In this document: positions 1 through 5,804 of the stretch, one piece after another
Numbering within the stretch: the first letter of the stretch is position 1
Layout: every line of letters starts with the position of its first letter
Origin: an uncultured Oscillibacter sp.
GTDB taxonomy: Bacteria; Bacillota; Clostridia; Oscillospirales; Oscillospiraceae
NCBI GenBank assembly: GCA_947245315.1
Contig: CAMXNV010000127.1
Span: forward strand, 1 to 6,371
Direction of reading: 5' to 3'
DNA length: 6,371 nucleotides
Notes under the pieces: model-generated
What the model saw: only the letters and a program-made list of their open reading frames with translations
Database searches by the model: none
Told to the model about the DNA's origin: nothing
Position numbers and translations under genes: made by a program

Positions 1-78
1 CAGATGGTGGCCAACCTGGTCCGGGGGAAGCACTTCTTCACCCTGACCCAGCTCTACCGTTTGAAGAACCGTATTTAA
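1..78 (+). CDS. 3' end of an unidentified upstream gene (partial)
   Basis: Frame 1 is open from the window edge and codes for 25 residues, ending ...LTQLYRLKNRI, before a TAA stop at 76-78. The start lies outside the window. The tail is basic and carries no recognisable motif, so I assign no function. The codons are GC-rich like the next gene. The stop overlaps the AAGGGG ribosome binding site of the ligase gene that begins 10 nt later, so the two are very probably co-transcribed. A polysaccharide-biosynthesis role, for example a glycosyltransferase, would fit the context, but that is inference from position only. Confidence 0.6.
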   Translation, partial: QMVANLVRGKHFFTLTQLYRLKNRI

Positions 79-88
79 GGGGAACAAC

Positions 89-1615
89 ATGACTCTTCTG
101 AAAGAAAGCTATCTCTGCCACCTCCTGGCCCTGGTCCTGGCCGCCTACGAGGACAGCGGGCTCCACCGCCTGGCCGTCCGGCTGGGAGCCTGGTGCAACC
201 GGCAGATTGATGAGAGTGCCATCCTCCGGCCCCTGTGCCGGGAGGGGGCCGTGGCCCGCTCCTGGCCGGACAGCCTGTGCTGCAAGCTGCTGAGCTGGCT
301 GGTGAACCTGCCGGGCCGTCTTCTCCGGCGCTTCTACCTCCTCTTGGAGGGCACCTTCGAAACCAGCTTCTTCTCCCAGCTTGCCTTCCGCCTGGGGGAC
401 GAGACCGCCGTGGCCGAGGGCTGGCTGATCCTCCTCCTGTGGATCATCCCCTACGAGTCCTGGAACAACGCATACACCCTCATGGCCTTCCTGGTCCTGC
501 TGCTCCTGCTCCACGCCGGGGCCATGGGCCGGGGGGACCGGCGGCTGGACGTGGAGGGCATCGGCTTCTTCCCCGCCCTCTTCTTCGGCGCGGTGGTCCT
601 AGGGGTGGTCTTCTCCCTGACCCGGAACGCCTCCGTCCGCTTCCTCATCTATCACGTCTCCGCCGCCCTCTGCGTAGTGGTGACAGTCAGCGCCCTGCGC
701 TCCGTAGAGGAGCTGAAGCGCCTGGCGGCGGGGGCCTCTGGCTGCGTGGCCCTGTCCTCCCTGTACGCCATCCTCCAGCGCCTCTCCGGCCTGGAGGTCA
801 ACGAGTCCTACGTGGACATGGACCTGAACGCCGACATGCCCAGCCGGGTCATGTCCTTCTTCGACAACCCCAACACCTTTGCCGAGGTCCTGCTGCTCCT
901 CCTGCCTCTGACCCTGGCGCTGATCCTCTGCTCCAGGCATCTCTTCTCCAAGCTCCTGGCCTCCGGGGCCTTCCTCCTGGGGGGCGTGGCCATGGGCATG
1001 ACCTACTGCCGCGCCGCCTGGATTGGCTTCGCCTGCGCCATGGTGGTGCTGATCTTCCTGTGGAAGCCCAAGCTCATGCCCGTCTTTCTGGTCCTGTGCC
1101 TCCTGGCGGTGCCCTTCCTGCCCGCCAGCATCTTGCATCGCATCCTGACCATCTTCGACAGGTCCGACTCCTCCACCAACAGCCGCTTCCCCCTCTTCAA
1201 GGCGGGTCTGGAGGTCATCACCCGTCGCCCCCTCTCCGGCGCGGGCCTGGGCACCGCCGCCGTCCAGCGCTACGTGAAACTTCTGAACTTCTACCACGCC
1301 CGGACCCCCTTTGTCCACTCCCATAACATCTACCTCCAGGTCTGGGCGGAGCTGGGCGTCCTGGGCTTCGTGGGCTTCGTGGGCTCCCTCCTGTGGGGCG
1401 TGAAGCGGGCGGCCCACGCCGTCCGGCACTGCGCCAACGGAGCCGCCAGGACCATCACCGCCGCCGCCTGCGCCGCCCTGTGCGGCAGCCTGGTCTGCGG
1501 CCTGGCGGACTACCTGTGGAACTACCCCCGGGTGATGTGCATCTTCTGGTTTGTCTTCGCCGTGGCCCTGGGCGGCGCCAAACTCTGCGCCGAGAGTCCC
1601 CGGGACCCGTCCTAA
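89..1615 (+). CDS. O-antigen ligase/polymerase family (Wzy_C-like) membrane protein
   Basis: This 508-residue polytopic protein resembles the O-antigen ligase / Wzy polymerase superfamily, which joins or polymerises lipid-linked glycan units outside the cytoplasmic membrane. About a dozen hydrophobic segments are visible, near residues 111-125, 127-145, 158-177, 183-201, 214-231, 263-282, 287-305, 309-325, 328-346, 424-438, 455-473 and 482-498. A large extracytoplasmic loop lies at about 347-423. It holds the family landmarks: SRFPLFKAGLEVITRRPLSGAG (about 365-386) and H410-S-H-N-I-Y-L-Q-V-W-A-E-L-G423. About 110 mostly non-membrane residues precede the first clear segment and contain degenerate repeats (see findings). 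The ATG is supported by AAGGGG at 77-82, inside the upstream stop region. The next gene follows after 23 nt. Substrate, and ligase versus polymerase activity, cannot be told from the sequence. In a Gram-positive-type genome a capsule, exopolysaccharide or teichoic-acid-like glycan is more likely than LPS. Confidence 0.85.
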   Translation: MTLLKESYLCHLLALVLAAYEDSGLHRLAVRLGAWCNRQIDESAILRPLCREGAVARSWPDSLCCKLLSWLVNLPGRLLRRFYLLLEGTFETSFFSQLAFRLGDETAVAEGWLILLLWIIPYESWNNAYTLMAFLVLLLLLHAGAMGRGDRRLDVEGIGFFPALFFGAVVLGVVFSLTRNASVRFLIYHVSAALCVVVTVSALRSVEELKRLAAGASGCVALSSLYAILQRLSGLEVNESYVDMDLNADMPSRVMSFFDNPNTFAEVLLLLLPLTLALILCSRHLFSKLLASGAFLLGGVAMGMTYCRAAWIGFACAMVVLIFLWKPKLMPVFLVLCLLAVPFLPASILHRILTIFDRSDSSTNSRFPLFKAGLEVITRRPLSGAGLGTAAVQRYVKLLNFYHARTPFVHSHNIYLQVWAELGVLGFVGFVGSLLWGVKRAAHAVRHCANGAARTITAAACAALCGSLVCGLADYLWNYPRVMCIFWFVFAVALGGAKLCAESPRDPS

Positions 1616-1638
1616 AAAACATCGCCCAGGAGGCCCTT

Positions 1639-2133
1639 ATGAACCTAGACCCCCTCTTTCTTGAAAAGCTGCAATCCCTCCCCTGGTTCTCCAAATGCGG
1701 AACCCCGCCGCCCTTCCCCTGGGCCGTCCCCACCACCGCGAAGGGAGCGCTGAAAGCCATCCGTTCCCTCAAATGGGAAAACAAAGTCCTGAGCATCAGC
1801 GGCGACGTTTCGGAGCAGCTAAGCCTCCGTTCCACTCAGGGCGCCGGGCGCGAGTACCAGGCGTGGAACGCCCTCGTCCTGGACTTCAAAACCCGCTGCA
1901 TCCCCGCACTCAAGGAGCAGTGGGAAACCGCACTGGCTCCCATTGCCCTGAACACGGCGGAGGTCCTAAACGACGTCTCCTTCAACGTCCTCTCCCTGGC
2001 CGTAATAGACGCTTACAAGGCCATCGTACCCACGCCCCCCTTTTTCCTTCACCTGCTGGAGGTCTACGCCGCGGGCCATCTCCCCTGCGGCTGGAAGGGC
2101 CCCGCAAACACAGGAACCCTAATCGTTTATTAA
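1639..2133 (+). CDS. hypothetical protein, 164 residues
   Basis: I do not recognise this protein. The start is ATG 1639, because AGGAGG (1628-1633) lies 5 nt upstream. The frame stays open much further upstream only as a shadow of the ligase gene. It has no signal peptide or clear membrane segment and looks soluble. The N-terminus is proline/tryptophan-rich (LPWFSKCGTPPPFPW, about 14-28). The middle is mixed (SISGDVSEQLSLRS, then a YQAWNALVLDFKTRC stretch about 73-87), with helical segments at about 90-130 and a hydrophobic PTPPFFLHLLEVY near 131-143. It sits 23 nt after the ligase and is probably its operon partner. Codon choice differs from the neighbours: AAA, CTA and ATA codons are frequent where the ligase uses AAG and CTC/CTG. 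That suggests lower expression or separate acquisition. A stand-alone enzyme-accessory or immunity-type role is possible but unsupported. Confidence 0.75.
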   Translation: MNLDPLFLEKLQSLPWFSKCGTPPPFPWAVPTTAKGALKAIRSLKWENKVLSISGDVSEQLSLRSTQGAGREYQAWNALVLDFKTRCIPALKEQWETALAPIALNTAEVLNDVSFNVLSLAVIDAYKAIVPTPPFFLHLLEVYAAGHLPCGWKGPANTGTLIVY

Positions 2134-2173
2134 AAAAGCCAAGGCCCCGAAGAGCAGCACTCTCCGGGGCCTT
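2132..2173 (-). terminator. intrinsic terminator for the AIM24 gene, shared by convergent genes
   Basis: AAGGCCCCG (2141-2149) pairs with CGGGGCCTT (2165-2173). Inside this, after one A/C mismatch, AGAG pairs with CTCT around a CAGCA loop. On the minus strand the hairpin is followed by GGC and then six T (2132-2137), a classic Rho-independent terminator for the gene ending at 2219. On the plus strand the hairpin is followed by CATCTAT with no T-run. It could still end plus-strand transcripts of the 164-residue gene weakly. The T-tract overlaps that gene's TAA stop. Confidence 0.8.
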
Positions 2174-2179
2174 CATCTA

Positions 2180-2214
2180 TAACTCCTAACTCCTACTTCC
2201 TAACTCCTAACTCT
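2180..2214. repeat. heptanucleotide tandem repeat, five units
   Basis: Five back-to-back 7-bp units read TAACTCC, TAACTCC, TACTTCC, TAACTCC, TAACTCT. Three are identical and two differ at one or two positions. On the minus strand the unit is GGAGTTA. The array fills the space between the terminator hairpin and the stop codon of the minus-strand AIM24 gene (2219), so it is transcribed in that mRNA's 3' UTR. No function is evident. Confidence 0.85.
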
Positions 2215-2218
2215 CCCC

Positions 2219-2899
2219 TCAGCTCTTGCTGGGCAGCACCGACGCAATCGACCCGGCAAAGGCGCTCAGCGGCATCGTCTGGAGCACCACATGCCCCGGC
2301 CCGGTGACCACGGTGTTGAACATCCCCTCCCCGCCGAAGAGGACATTTTTCACTCCCTTGACGGACTGGATATCGATGGAACAGGTGTCGTCCATCATGG
2401 CCAGGTTCCCGGTATCCACGATCAGCCGCTGGCCCGGGGCCAGGTCATACTCCACGGCGGAGCCGTCAATCTCCAGGAAGGCCATCCCCCGGCCGCTGAG
2501 CTTCTGCATGATGAAGCCCTCGCCGCCGAAGAAGCCCGCGCCCAGCTTCTTCTGGAAGAACACGGACAGCTCCACCCCCTTCTCCGAGGCCAGGAAGGCG
2601 GACTTCTGGCACACGACGGACTTCCCCGGCCCGATCTCCACGGCCCGGATGGACCCGGGGAAGCTGGCGGCGAAGGCGATCATGCCCGGCCCTCCCTGGG
2701 CGGTGTAGAGATTCTGGAACATGGATTCCCCGGAGAACATCCGCCCGAAAGCCTTCCCCAGGCTGCCCCCGGCGGAGGTCTGCATCTCCATGTTGGGGCT
2801 CATCCAAACCATGGAGCCCTTTTCCGTAATCATAGTCTCCCCGGCGCTCACGTCGCAGATGACGACGGGCATGGGCTCTCCCTTGATCTCGTAGTTCAT
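2219..2899 (-). CDS. AIM24 / TIGR00266-family protein
   Basis: This 226-residue protein matches the AIM24 (TIGR00266) family: a single-domain, beta-rich, glycine-rich cytosolic protein found widely in bacteria and as mitochondrial Aim24 in yeast. The biochemical role of the bacterial members is not established. Visible hallmarks are the opening beta-strand region with GETMITEKGSMVWM (about 20-33), SGESMFQNLYTAQGGPGMIAFA (about 56-77), FFGGEGFIMQKLSGRGMAFLEIDG (about 123-146), the LAPGQRLIVDTGNLAMMD segment (about 153-170) and VLFGGEGMFNTVVTGPGHVVLQTMP (about 186-210). There is no signal peptide or membrane segment, and the length is normal for the family. The ATG at 2897-2899 has AAAGGAGA (2909-2916 on the plus strand) about 10 nt upstream. 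It is monocistronic, with its own promoter and terminator, and divergent from spoVAD. The family assignment is strong; function remains open. Confidence 0.9.
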   Translation of the reverse strand: MNYEIKGEPMPVVICDVSAGETMITEKGSMVWMSPNMEMQTSAGGSLGKAFGRMFSGESMFQNLYTAQGGPGMIAFAASFPGSIRAVEIGPGKSVVCQKSAFLASEKGVELSVFFQKKLGAGFFGGEGFIMQKLSGRGMAFLEIDGSAVEYDLAPGQRLIVDTGNLAMMDDTCSIDIQSVKGVKNVLFGGEGMFNTVVTGPGHVVLQTMPLSAFAGSIASVLPSKS

Positions 2900-2959
2900 A
2901 GCGCGCTCTCTCCTTTATTTCATTACTTCCCCGCTGGGTTTATTGGGCTTATCGGATTC

Positions 2960-2988
2960 AATATAACAAATCCCAACCCTCCCCGCAA
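2960..2988 (-). promoter_or_regulatory. sigma-A-like promoter of the AIM24 gene
   Basis: Read on the minus strand, TTGCGG (plus coordinates 2983-2988) is followed by 17 nt and then TATATT (2960-2965). The -10 matches consensus at five of six bases and has an extended TGT just upstream; the -35 is weak (three of six). Transcription would start near 2953, leaving a 5' UTR of about 50 nt with the ribosome binding site at 2909-2916. Confidence 0.6.
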
Positions 2989-3028
2989 GGCCATCCGGAA
3001 AACAGGGCACCTTTTGCCCGGTTCCCGC

Positions 3029-3057
3029 GCATAAAGCGCCCCCGGGCGGAAAAACTA
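3029..3057 (+). promoter_or_regulatory. forespore sigma (F/G-type) promoter of spoVAD
   Basis: GCATA at 3029-3033 fits the forespore sigma -35 (GCATR / GHATR) exactly. After 15 nt, GAAAAACTA at 3049-3057 matches the Bacillus sigma-F -10 pattern GGHRARHTX at eight of nine positions. A sigma-G reading (CATWHTA) on AACTATA, 3053-3059, fits less well (five of seven, spacer 19). The predicted start is around 3064, just upstream of the AGGAGG at 3076-3081. In Bacillus subtilis the spoVA operon is read by sigma-G, and sigma-F and sigma-G promoters overlap in sequence, so the element fits the gene it precedes. Which factor is used is not decided by the sequence. Confidence 0.6.
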
Positions 3058-3087
3058 TAGCAATCCTCAAAAATCAGGAGGCACGCT

Positions 3088-4104
3088 ATGAACAACAAAC
3101 GAATCGGCCGGCGGACCGTCGCCCTGGAGCATCCCCCCTCCGTCATCTCCTACGCCAACATCGGCGGCAAGCTGGAGGGGGAGGGCCCCCTGCGGGAGCA
3201 CTTCGACGAGCTGGAGCAAGACTCCTTCTTCGGCGAGAAGACCTGGGAGAAGGCGGAGTCCATGATGCAGAAGCGGGTCCTCCAGCGGGCCCTGGACCAG
3301 ATCAAGCTGAAGCCCGGTGACCTGGACTATATCTTCGCCGGGGACCTGCTGAACCAGTGCATCGGGTCCTCCTTCGGTCTCCGGGAGTTCGGCGTGCCCT
3401 TCTACGGGCTCTACGGGGCCTGCTCCACCATGGGAGAATCCCTGTCTCTTGCGGCCATGGCCATTGACGGGGGCTTCGCGGAGAAAGCCGCCGCCATGAC
3501 CTCCTCCCACTTCTGCACGGCGGAACGGCAGTACCGGATGCCCGTGCCCTACGGCAACCAGAGGACGCCCACGGCCCAATGGACGGCCACCGCCGCCGGG
3601 TGCACCATCCTGGCCTCCCAGGGAGAAGGGCCCTATATCACCCATGTCACCTGCGGAAAAATCGTGGACAAGGGAATCGCGGACCCCAACAACATGGGGG
3701 CCGCCATGGCCCCGGCGGCCTACGACACCCTGTCCGCCTTCTTCCAGGACACGGGGACCAAGCCCCAGGACTACGACCTGGTGGTCACGGGAGACCTGGG
3801 GGAGCTGGGCCACGCCATCGTCCGGGATTTCTTCTCCAAGGACGGCATCGACCTGGATGATCGTTTCCAGGACTGCGGCCTCCTCCTCTACGACCGGGAG
3901 CGGCAGGACATGCACGCCGGGGGCTCCGGCTGCGGCTGCTCCGCCTCGGTGCTGAACGGCTACCTCCTCTCCGGCCTCCGGCAGGGGAAGTGGAAAAAAA
4001 TTGTCTTCGCCCCCACCGGGGCCCTGCTGTCCCCCACCTCCAGCTTTCAGGGGGAGTCCATCCCCTCCATCTGCCACGTCCTCTGCATCTCCACAGAAAA
4101 ATAA
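3088..4104 (+). CDS. spoVAD: stage V sporulation protein AD (SpoVAD)
   Basis: SpoVAD is part of the SpoVA apparatus that moves calcium-dipicolinic acid into the forespore during sporulation and out during germination; in Bacillus it binds dipicolinic acid. The product is 338 residues, the same length as Bacillus subtilis SpoVAD, and has a thiolase-like fold. Typical stretches include RIGRRTVALEHPPSVISYANIGG (about 5-27), EGPLREHFD, SFFGEKTWEKAESMM (46-60), FAGDLLNQCIGSSFGLR (83-99), the thiolase nucleophile-like loop YGACSTMGE (C112), CTAERQYRMPVPYGNQRTPTAQWTATAAG (143-171), VVTGDLGELG (232-241) and the Cys/Gly-rich DMHAGGSGCGCSA (274-286). The ATG at 3088 is fixed by AGGAGG 6 nt upstream. 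The gene looks intact. What is odd is its setting: no spoVAC or spoVAE follows. Downstream lies a MITE-like element and then a convergent operon, so the gene is transcribed alone. Its TAA stop coincides with the left flanking copy of the element's target duplication. Confidence 0.95.
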   Translation: MNNKRIGRRTVALEHPPSVISYANIGGKLEGEGPLREHFDELEQDSFFGEKTWEKAESMMQKRVLQRALDQIKLKPGDLDYIFAGDLLNQCIGSSFGLREFGVPFYGLYGACSTMGESLSLAAMAIDGGFAEKAAAMTSSHFCTAERQYRMPVPYGNQRTPTAQWTATAAGCTILASQGEGPYITHVTCGKIVDKGIADPNNMGAAMAPAAYDTLSAFFQDTGTKPQDYDLVVTGDLGELGHAIVRDFFSKDGIDLDDRFQDCGLLLYDRERQDMHAGGSGCGCSASVLNGYLLSGLRQGKWKKIVFAPTGALLSPTSSFQGESIPSICHVLCISTEK

Positions 4105-4264
4105 GAACCTGTATTCATAACCGGGGGATGCTGGCTGAGCGAGGGATTTTGCCTTCAATCGAGGCAAATTTTCTCCGCGGGCCGTCGCCCGGGGTGAGAA
4201 TTTAACGAAGAGTGAACGCAAAAGACCCGCTCAGACGGCGTCTCACGGTTGTGAATACAGGTTC
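4105..4264. mobile_element. 160-bp foldback MITE-like element with TAA target duplication
   Basis: The ends are GAACCTGTATTCATAACCG (4105-4123) and, reversed at 4246-4264, GAACCTGTATTCACAACCG: an 18 of 19 inverted repeat. The similarity continues imperfectly inward (CTGAGCG, TTTTGC, AAATT-TCTC, CGGGC) to the centre, where CGGGC-CGTC-GCCCG (4178-4191) is exactly mid-element. The whole element is thus one long imperfect palindrome. A smaller TTTGCCT/AGGCAAA hairpin lies at 4148-4168. Both flanks read TAA (4102-4104 and 4265-4267), as expected for a 3-bp target duplication. No coding capacity is seen. The 3-bp TNA duplication suggests mobilisation by an IS5-group transposase, an inference. It separates the convergent spoVAD and membrane-protein genes and may terminate both transcripts. 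Confidence 0.85.
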
Positions 4265-4268
4265 TAAT

Positions 4269-5015
4269 TCACCACCAGCTCCGGATGCCATCCGTCGTCA
4301 CCGTCAGCGAGACGGTTTTCAAGACCTCCCCCGCTCCGTCGTAAAGCGTCACGGTGCAGGGGAGTTCTTCGTCCAGCATCCGGTAGACCCCCGGGTCCGC
4401 GTCCTCCGCGGGCTCCCGGTACCAGAGTTCCACCAGCTCCTCCAGATTCAAATCCCTGTCATCATAGTCCCCGCCCTCCCAGGCCTCCCAATAGGCCTGG
4501 GAGCGCTCTGCCTGATAGGGAAAGGCGAACACGTCCTCCGCCAGCCGCTCCCCCGTCAGGGTGAACGCCCGGCTCATGGCCGTCCCATCGGGCTCCGGCC
4601 CCTTCTCCACCCGGACCACGGCAGTGGCGGAAACGGCGTTTTCAAAGGCCCCCGCCGCGTAGATTTTCCCGCCCCGAGCGACGCAGACGGCCCCCTCCCC
4701 GAAGACGGGCTGGAACCAGGATCGGTCTCTCTGGCTGCCCAGCAGGCCGTCCTCATAGCGGAAGAAGCCATAGGTCTCCCCGCTCCGGGCGGCCACCATG
4801 GTATAGCGCGCGTAGCGGTTGGCGGCATAGTGCCGCCAGTCCCGCTGGACATACAGGGGCTCCGGCTCCTCCAGCAGGTAGTCGTGCCCAATCCGGAGGC
4901 ACATGCCCCTCACCGTATAGGGCGGGAAGCCCTGGGAGGCGTAGACCAGCAGAGCCAGCACCAGGGCCAGGAGGAAATTCCGGACGGTTTTCCGTCCCCG
5001 GTTCCAGTGCCTCAT
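4269..5015 (-). CDS. membrane-anchored hypothetical protein, last gene of the PadR operon
   Basis: I do not recognise the family of this 248-residue protein. The start is ATG 5013-5015, which overlaps the upstream stop as ATGA and follows a GGGAGGGA ribosome binding site (5021-5028) by 5 nt, so the two genes are translationally coupled. The same frame is open further upstream, but only as a shadow of the preceding gene. Basic residues (RHWNRGRK) are followed by one hydrophobic segment, about 13-27, giving a signal anchor or uncleaved signal peptide. No lipobox cysteine is seen. The remaining roughly 220 residues should lie outside the membrane. They appear beta-rich, with an aromatic-rich part (YTMVAARSGETYGFFRYEDG, about 71-90), an acidic patch EAWEGGDYDDRDLNLEELVE (178-197) and a final strand pair (CTVTLYDGAGEVLKTVSLTV). 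Its role is probably tied to the HAAS protein next to it. Confidence 0.75.
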   Translation of the reverse strand: MRHWNRGRKTVRNFLLALVLALLVYASQGFPPYTVRGMCLRIGHDYLLEEPEPLYVQRDWRHYAANRYARYTMVAARSGETYGFFRYEDGLLGSQRDRSWFQPVFGEGAVCVARGGKIYAAGAFENAVSATAVVRVEKGPEPDGTAMSRAFTLTGERLAEDVFAFPYQAERSQAYWEAWEGGDYDDRDLNLEELVELWYREPAEDADPGVYRMLDEELPCTVTLYDGAGEVLKTVSLTVTTDGIRSWW

Positions 5016-5791
5016 GCCGCTCCCTCCCATTCCGCCGCCAGGACGATGCCGGCCCGGGGCGCCGTCACCTCCACCCGCCGGGGCGGCCTGTCCAAAACCA
5101 GAACAAACTCCTCCCTGTATCGGGTCCACCCCCGCTGCCCAGGGCCTCCGTAGAGCCAATACCCGCTGTCCAGCAGAACGTCGTCCTCCCCCGCGTACCT
5201 TCCCCAGGAGAGGGTCTGCCCGTCGGCCAGGATTTCCAGCCCGTTGTACAGCCCCTCCAGGTTGCTGTGGAACACGTCCCGGGTCTCCACCCAGAGGGTC
5301 AGGGGCACCTGGACCCGGGTCTCGCCGGGGCGCGGGGTCTTCCCGTAGTCCTCCTGGTAGCCCGAGGGCGCTCCCGGGATCAGCCAGAGGTCCAGGTAGT
5401 CCGTGGCGGCGTGGCTCGCTCCCACGGCGGGGGCGGACCAGGTGAGCTGATCCCAGGTGCTCTTCGCCAGCCTCCGGGTGTAGGCGTCCCAGTCCCACAC
5501 CTTCCAGGCCAGCAACAGCGCCAGGACCAGGGCCAGCACCCGGCTGGCCTCCCAGAGCCAGCCCAGCCAGGGCTTATGCACCCTGTCCAGGGCCCAGCCC
5601 ACCTCCTGGGCGTTCCCCATGGCCTCCAGGGCCCGTTCCTCCGCCGTCTCCTGGGTCCGGCCCAGGCGGACCAGGTCCTTCACGTGGTCCTCGTAGTGGG
5701 TGCGGAGCTCCGCCTCAATGCTCCTCCGGTCCGGGCGGAAGCGGACCTCTTGGCACACGGCGTTCACCCACATTTGAAAGCTGCTTCTCAT
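5012..5791 (-). CDS. HAAS-domain membrane protein next to PadR
   Basis: The 259-residue product starts with a HAAS-type helical domain (about 5-70: FQMWVNAVCQEVRFRP...IEAELRTHYEDHVKDLVRLGRTQETAEERALEAMGNAQEVGWALDRVHKP). Such domains are commonly encoded directly after PadR regulators and precede membrane segments; they are thought to take part in signalling with PadR. One membrane segment follows at about 82-97 (RVLALVLALLLAWKVW). Residues 98-259 are probably extracytoplasmic and beta-rich, with tryptophans and tyrosines scattered through and a closing FVLVLDRPPRRVEVTAP pattern. The ATG at 5789-5791 sits 13 nt after the PadR stop, and that gap is a GGGGAGAGG ribosome binding site. The HAAS call rests on the pattern EAELRTHYEDH plus GxxxxxAxxxALxxMGxxxxVGxxLDxxH and on context. 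The function of the outer domain is unknown. Confidence 0.8.
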   Translation of the reverse strand: MRSSFQMWVNAVCQEVRFRPDRRSIEAELRTHYEDHVKDLVRLGRTQETAEERALEAMGNAQEVGWALDRVHKPWLGWLWEASRVLALVLALLLAWKVWDWDAYTRRLAKSTWDQLTWSAPAVGASHAATDYLDLWLIPGAPSGYQEDYGKTPRPGETRVQVPLTLWVETRDVFHSNLEGLYNGLEILADGQTLSWGRYAGEDDVLLDSGYWLYGGPGQRGWTRYREEFVLVLDRPPRRVEVTAPRAGIVLAAEWEGAA

Positions 5792-5804
5792 GTTGCCTCT
5801 CCCC

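Noticed and set aside
599..1429. Minus-strand reading frame opposite the ligase gene
   Set aside because: Its composition is Gly/Gln/His/Glu-rich with no recognisable domain or ribosome binding site; an antisense shadow.
1393..1638. Upstream extension of the 164-residue gene's frame
   Set aside because: It overlaps the ligase gene out of frame and reads as Arg/Pro/Gly-rich shadow sequence; ATG 1639 has an AGGAGG at ideal spacing.
2180..2214. Heptamer array as a CRISPR remnant
   Set aside because: Units are 7 bp with no spacers, so this is a simple tandem repeat.
3005..3019. GGGCA-CCTTT-TGCCC hairpin between the AIM24 and spoVAD genes
   Set aside because: The stem is only 5 bp, lies upstream of both promoters and has no T-run; too weak to call an operator or terminator.
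2226..3034. Plus-strand reading frames over the AIM24 gene
   Set aside because: They are antisense shadows; the minus-strand protein matches a known family over its full length.
3067..4221. Long minus-strand reading frame opposite spoVAD
   Set aside because: It is an antisense shadow of a confidently identified gene, produced by GC-rich codon bias, with Gly/Val-rich low-information protein.
5016..5498. N-terminal extension of the last PadR-operon gene
   Set aside because: It overlaps the HAAS gene in another frame and has no domain content; the coupled ATGA start with a GGGAGGGA site explains translation.
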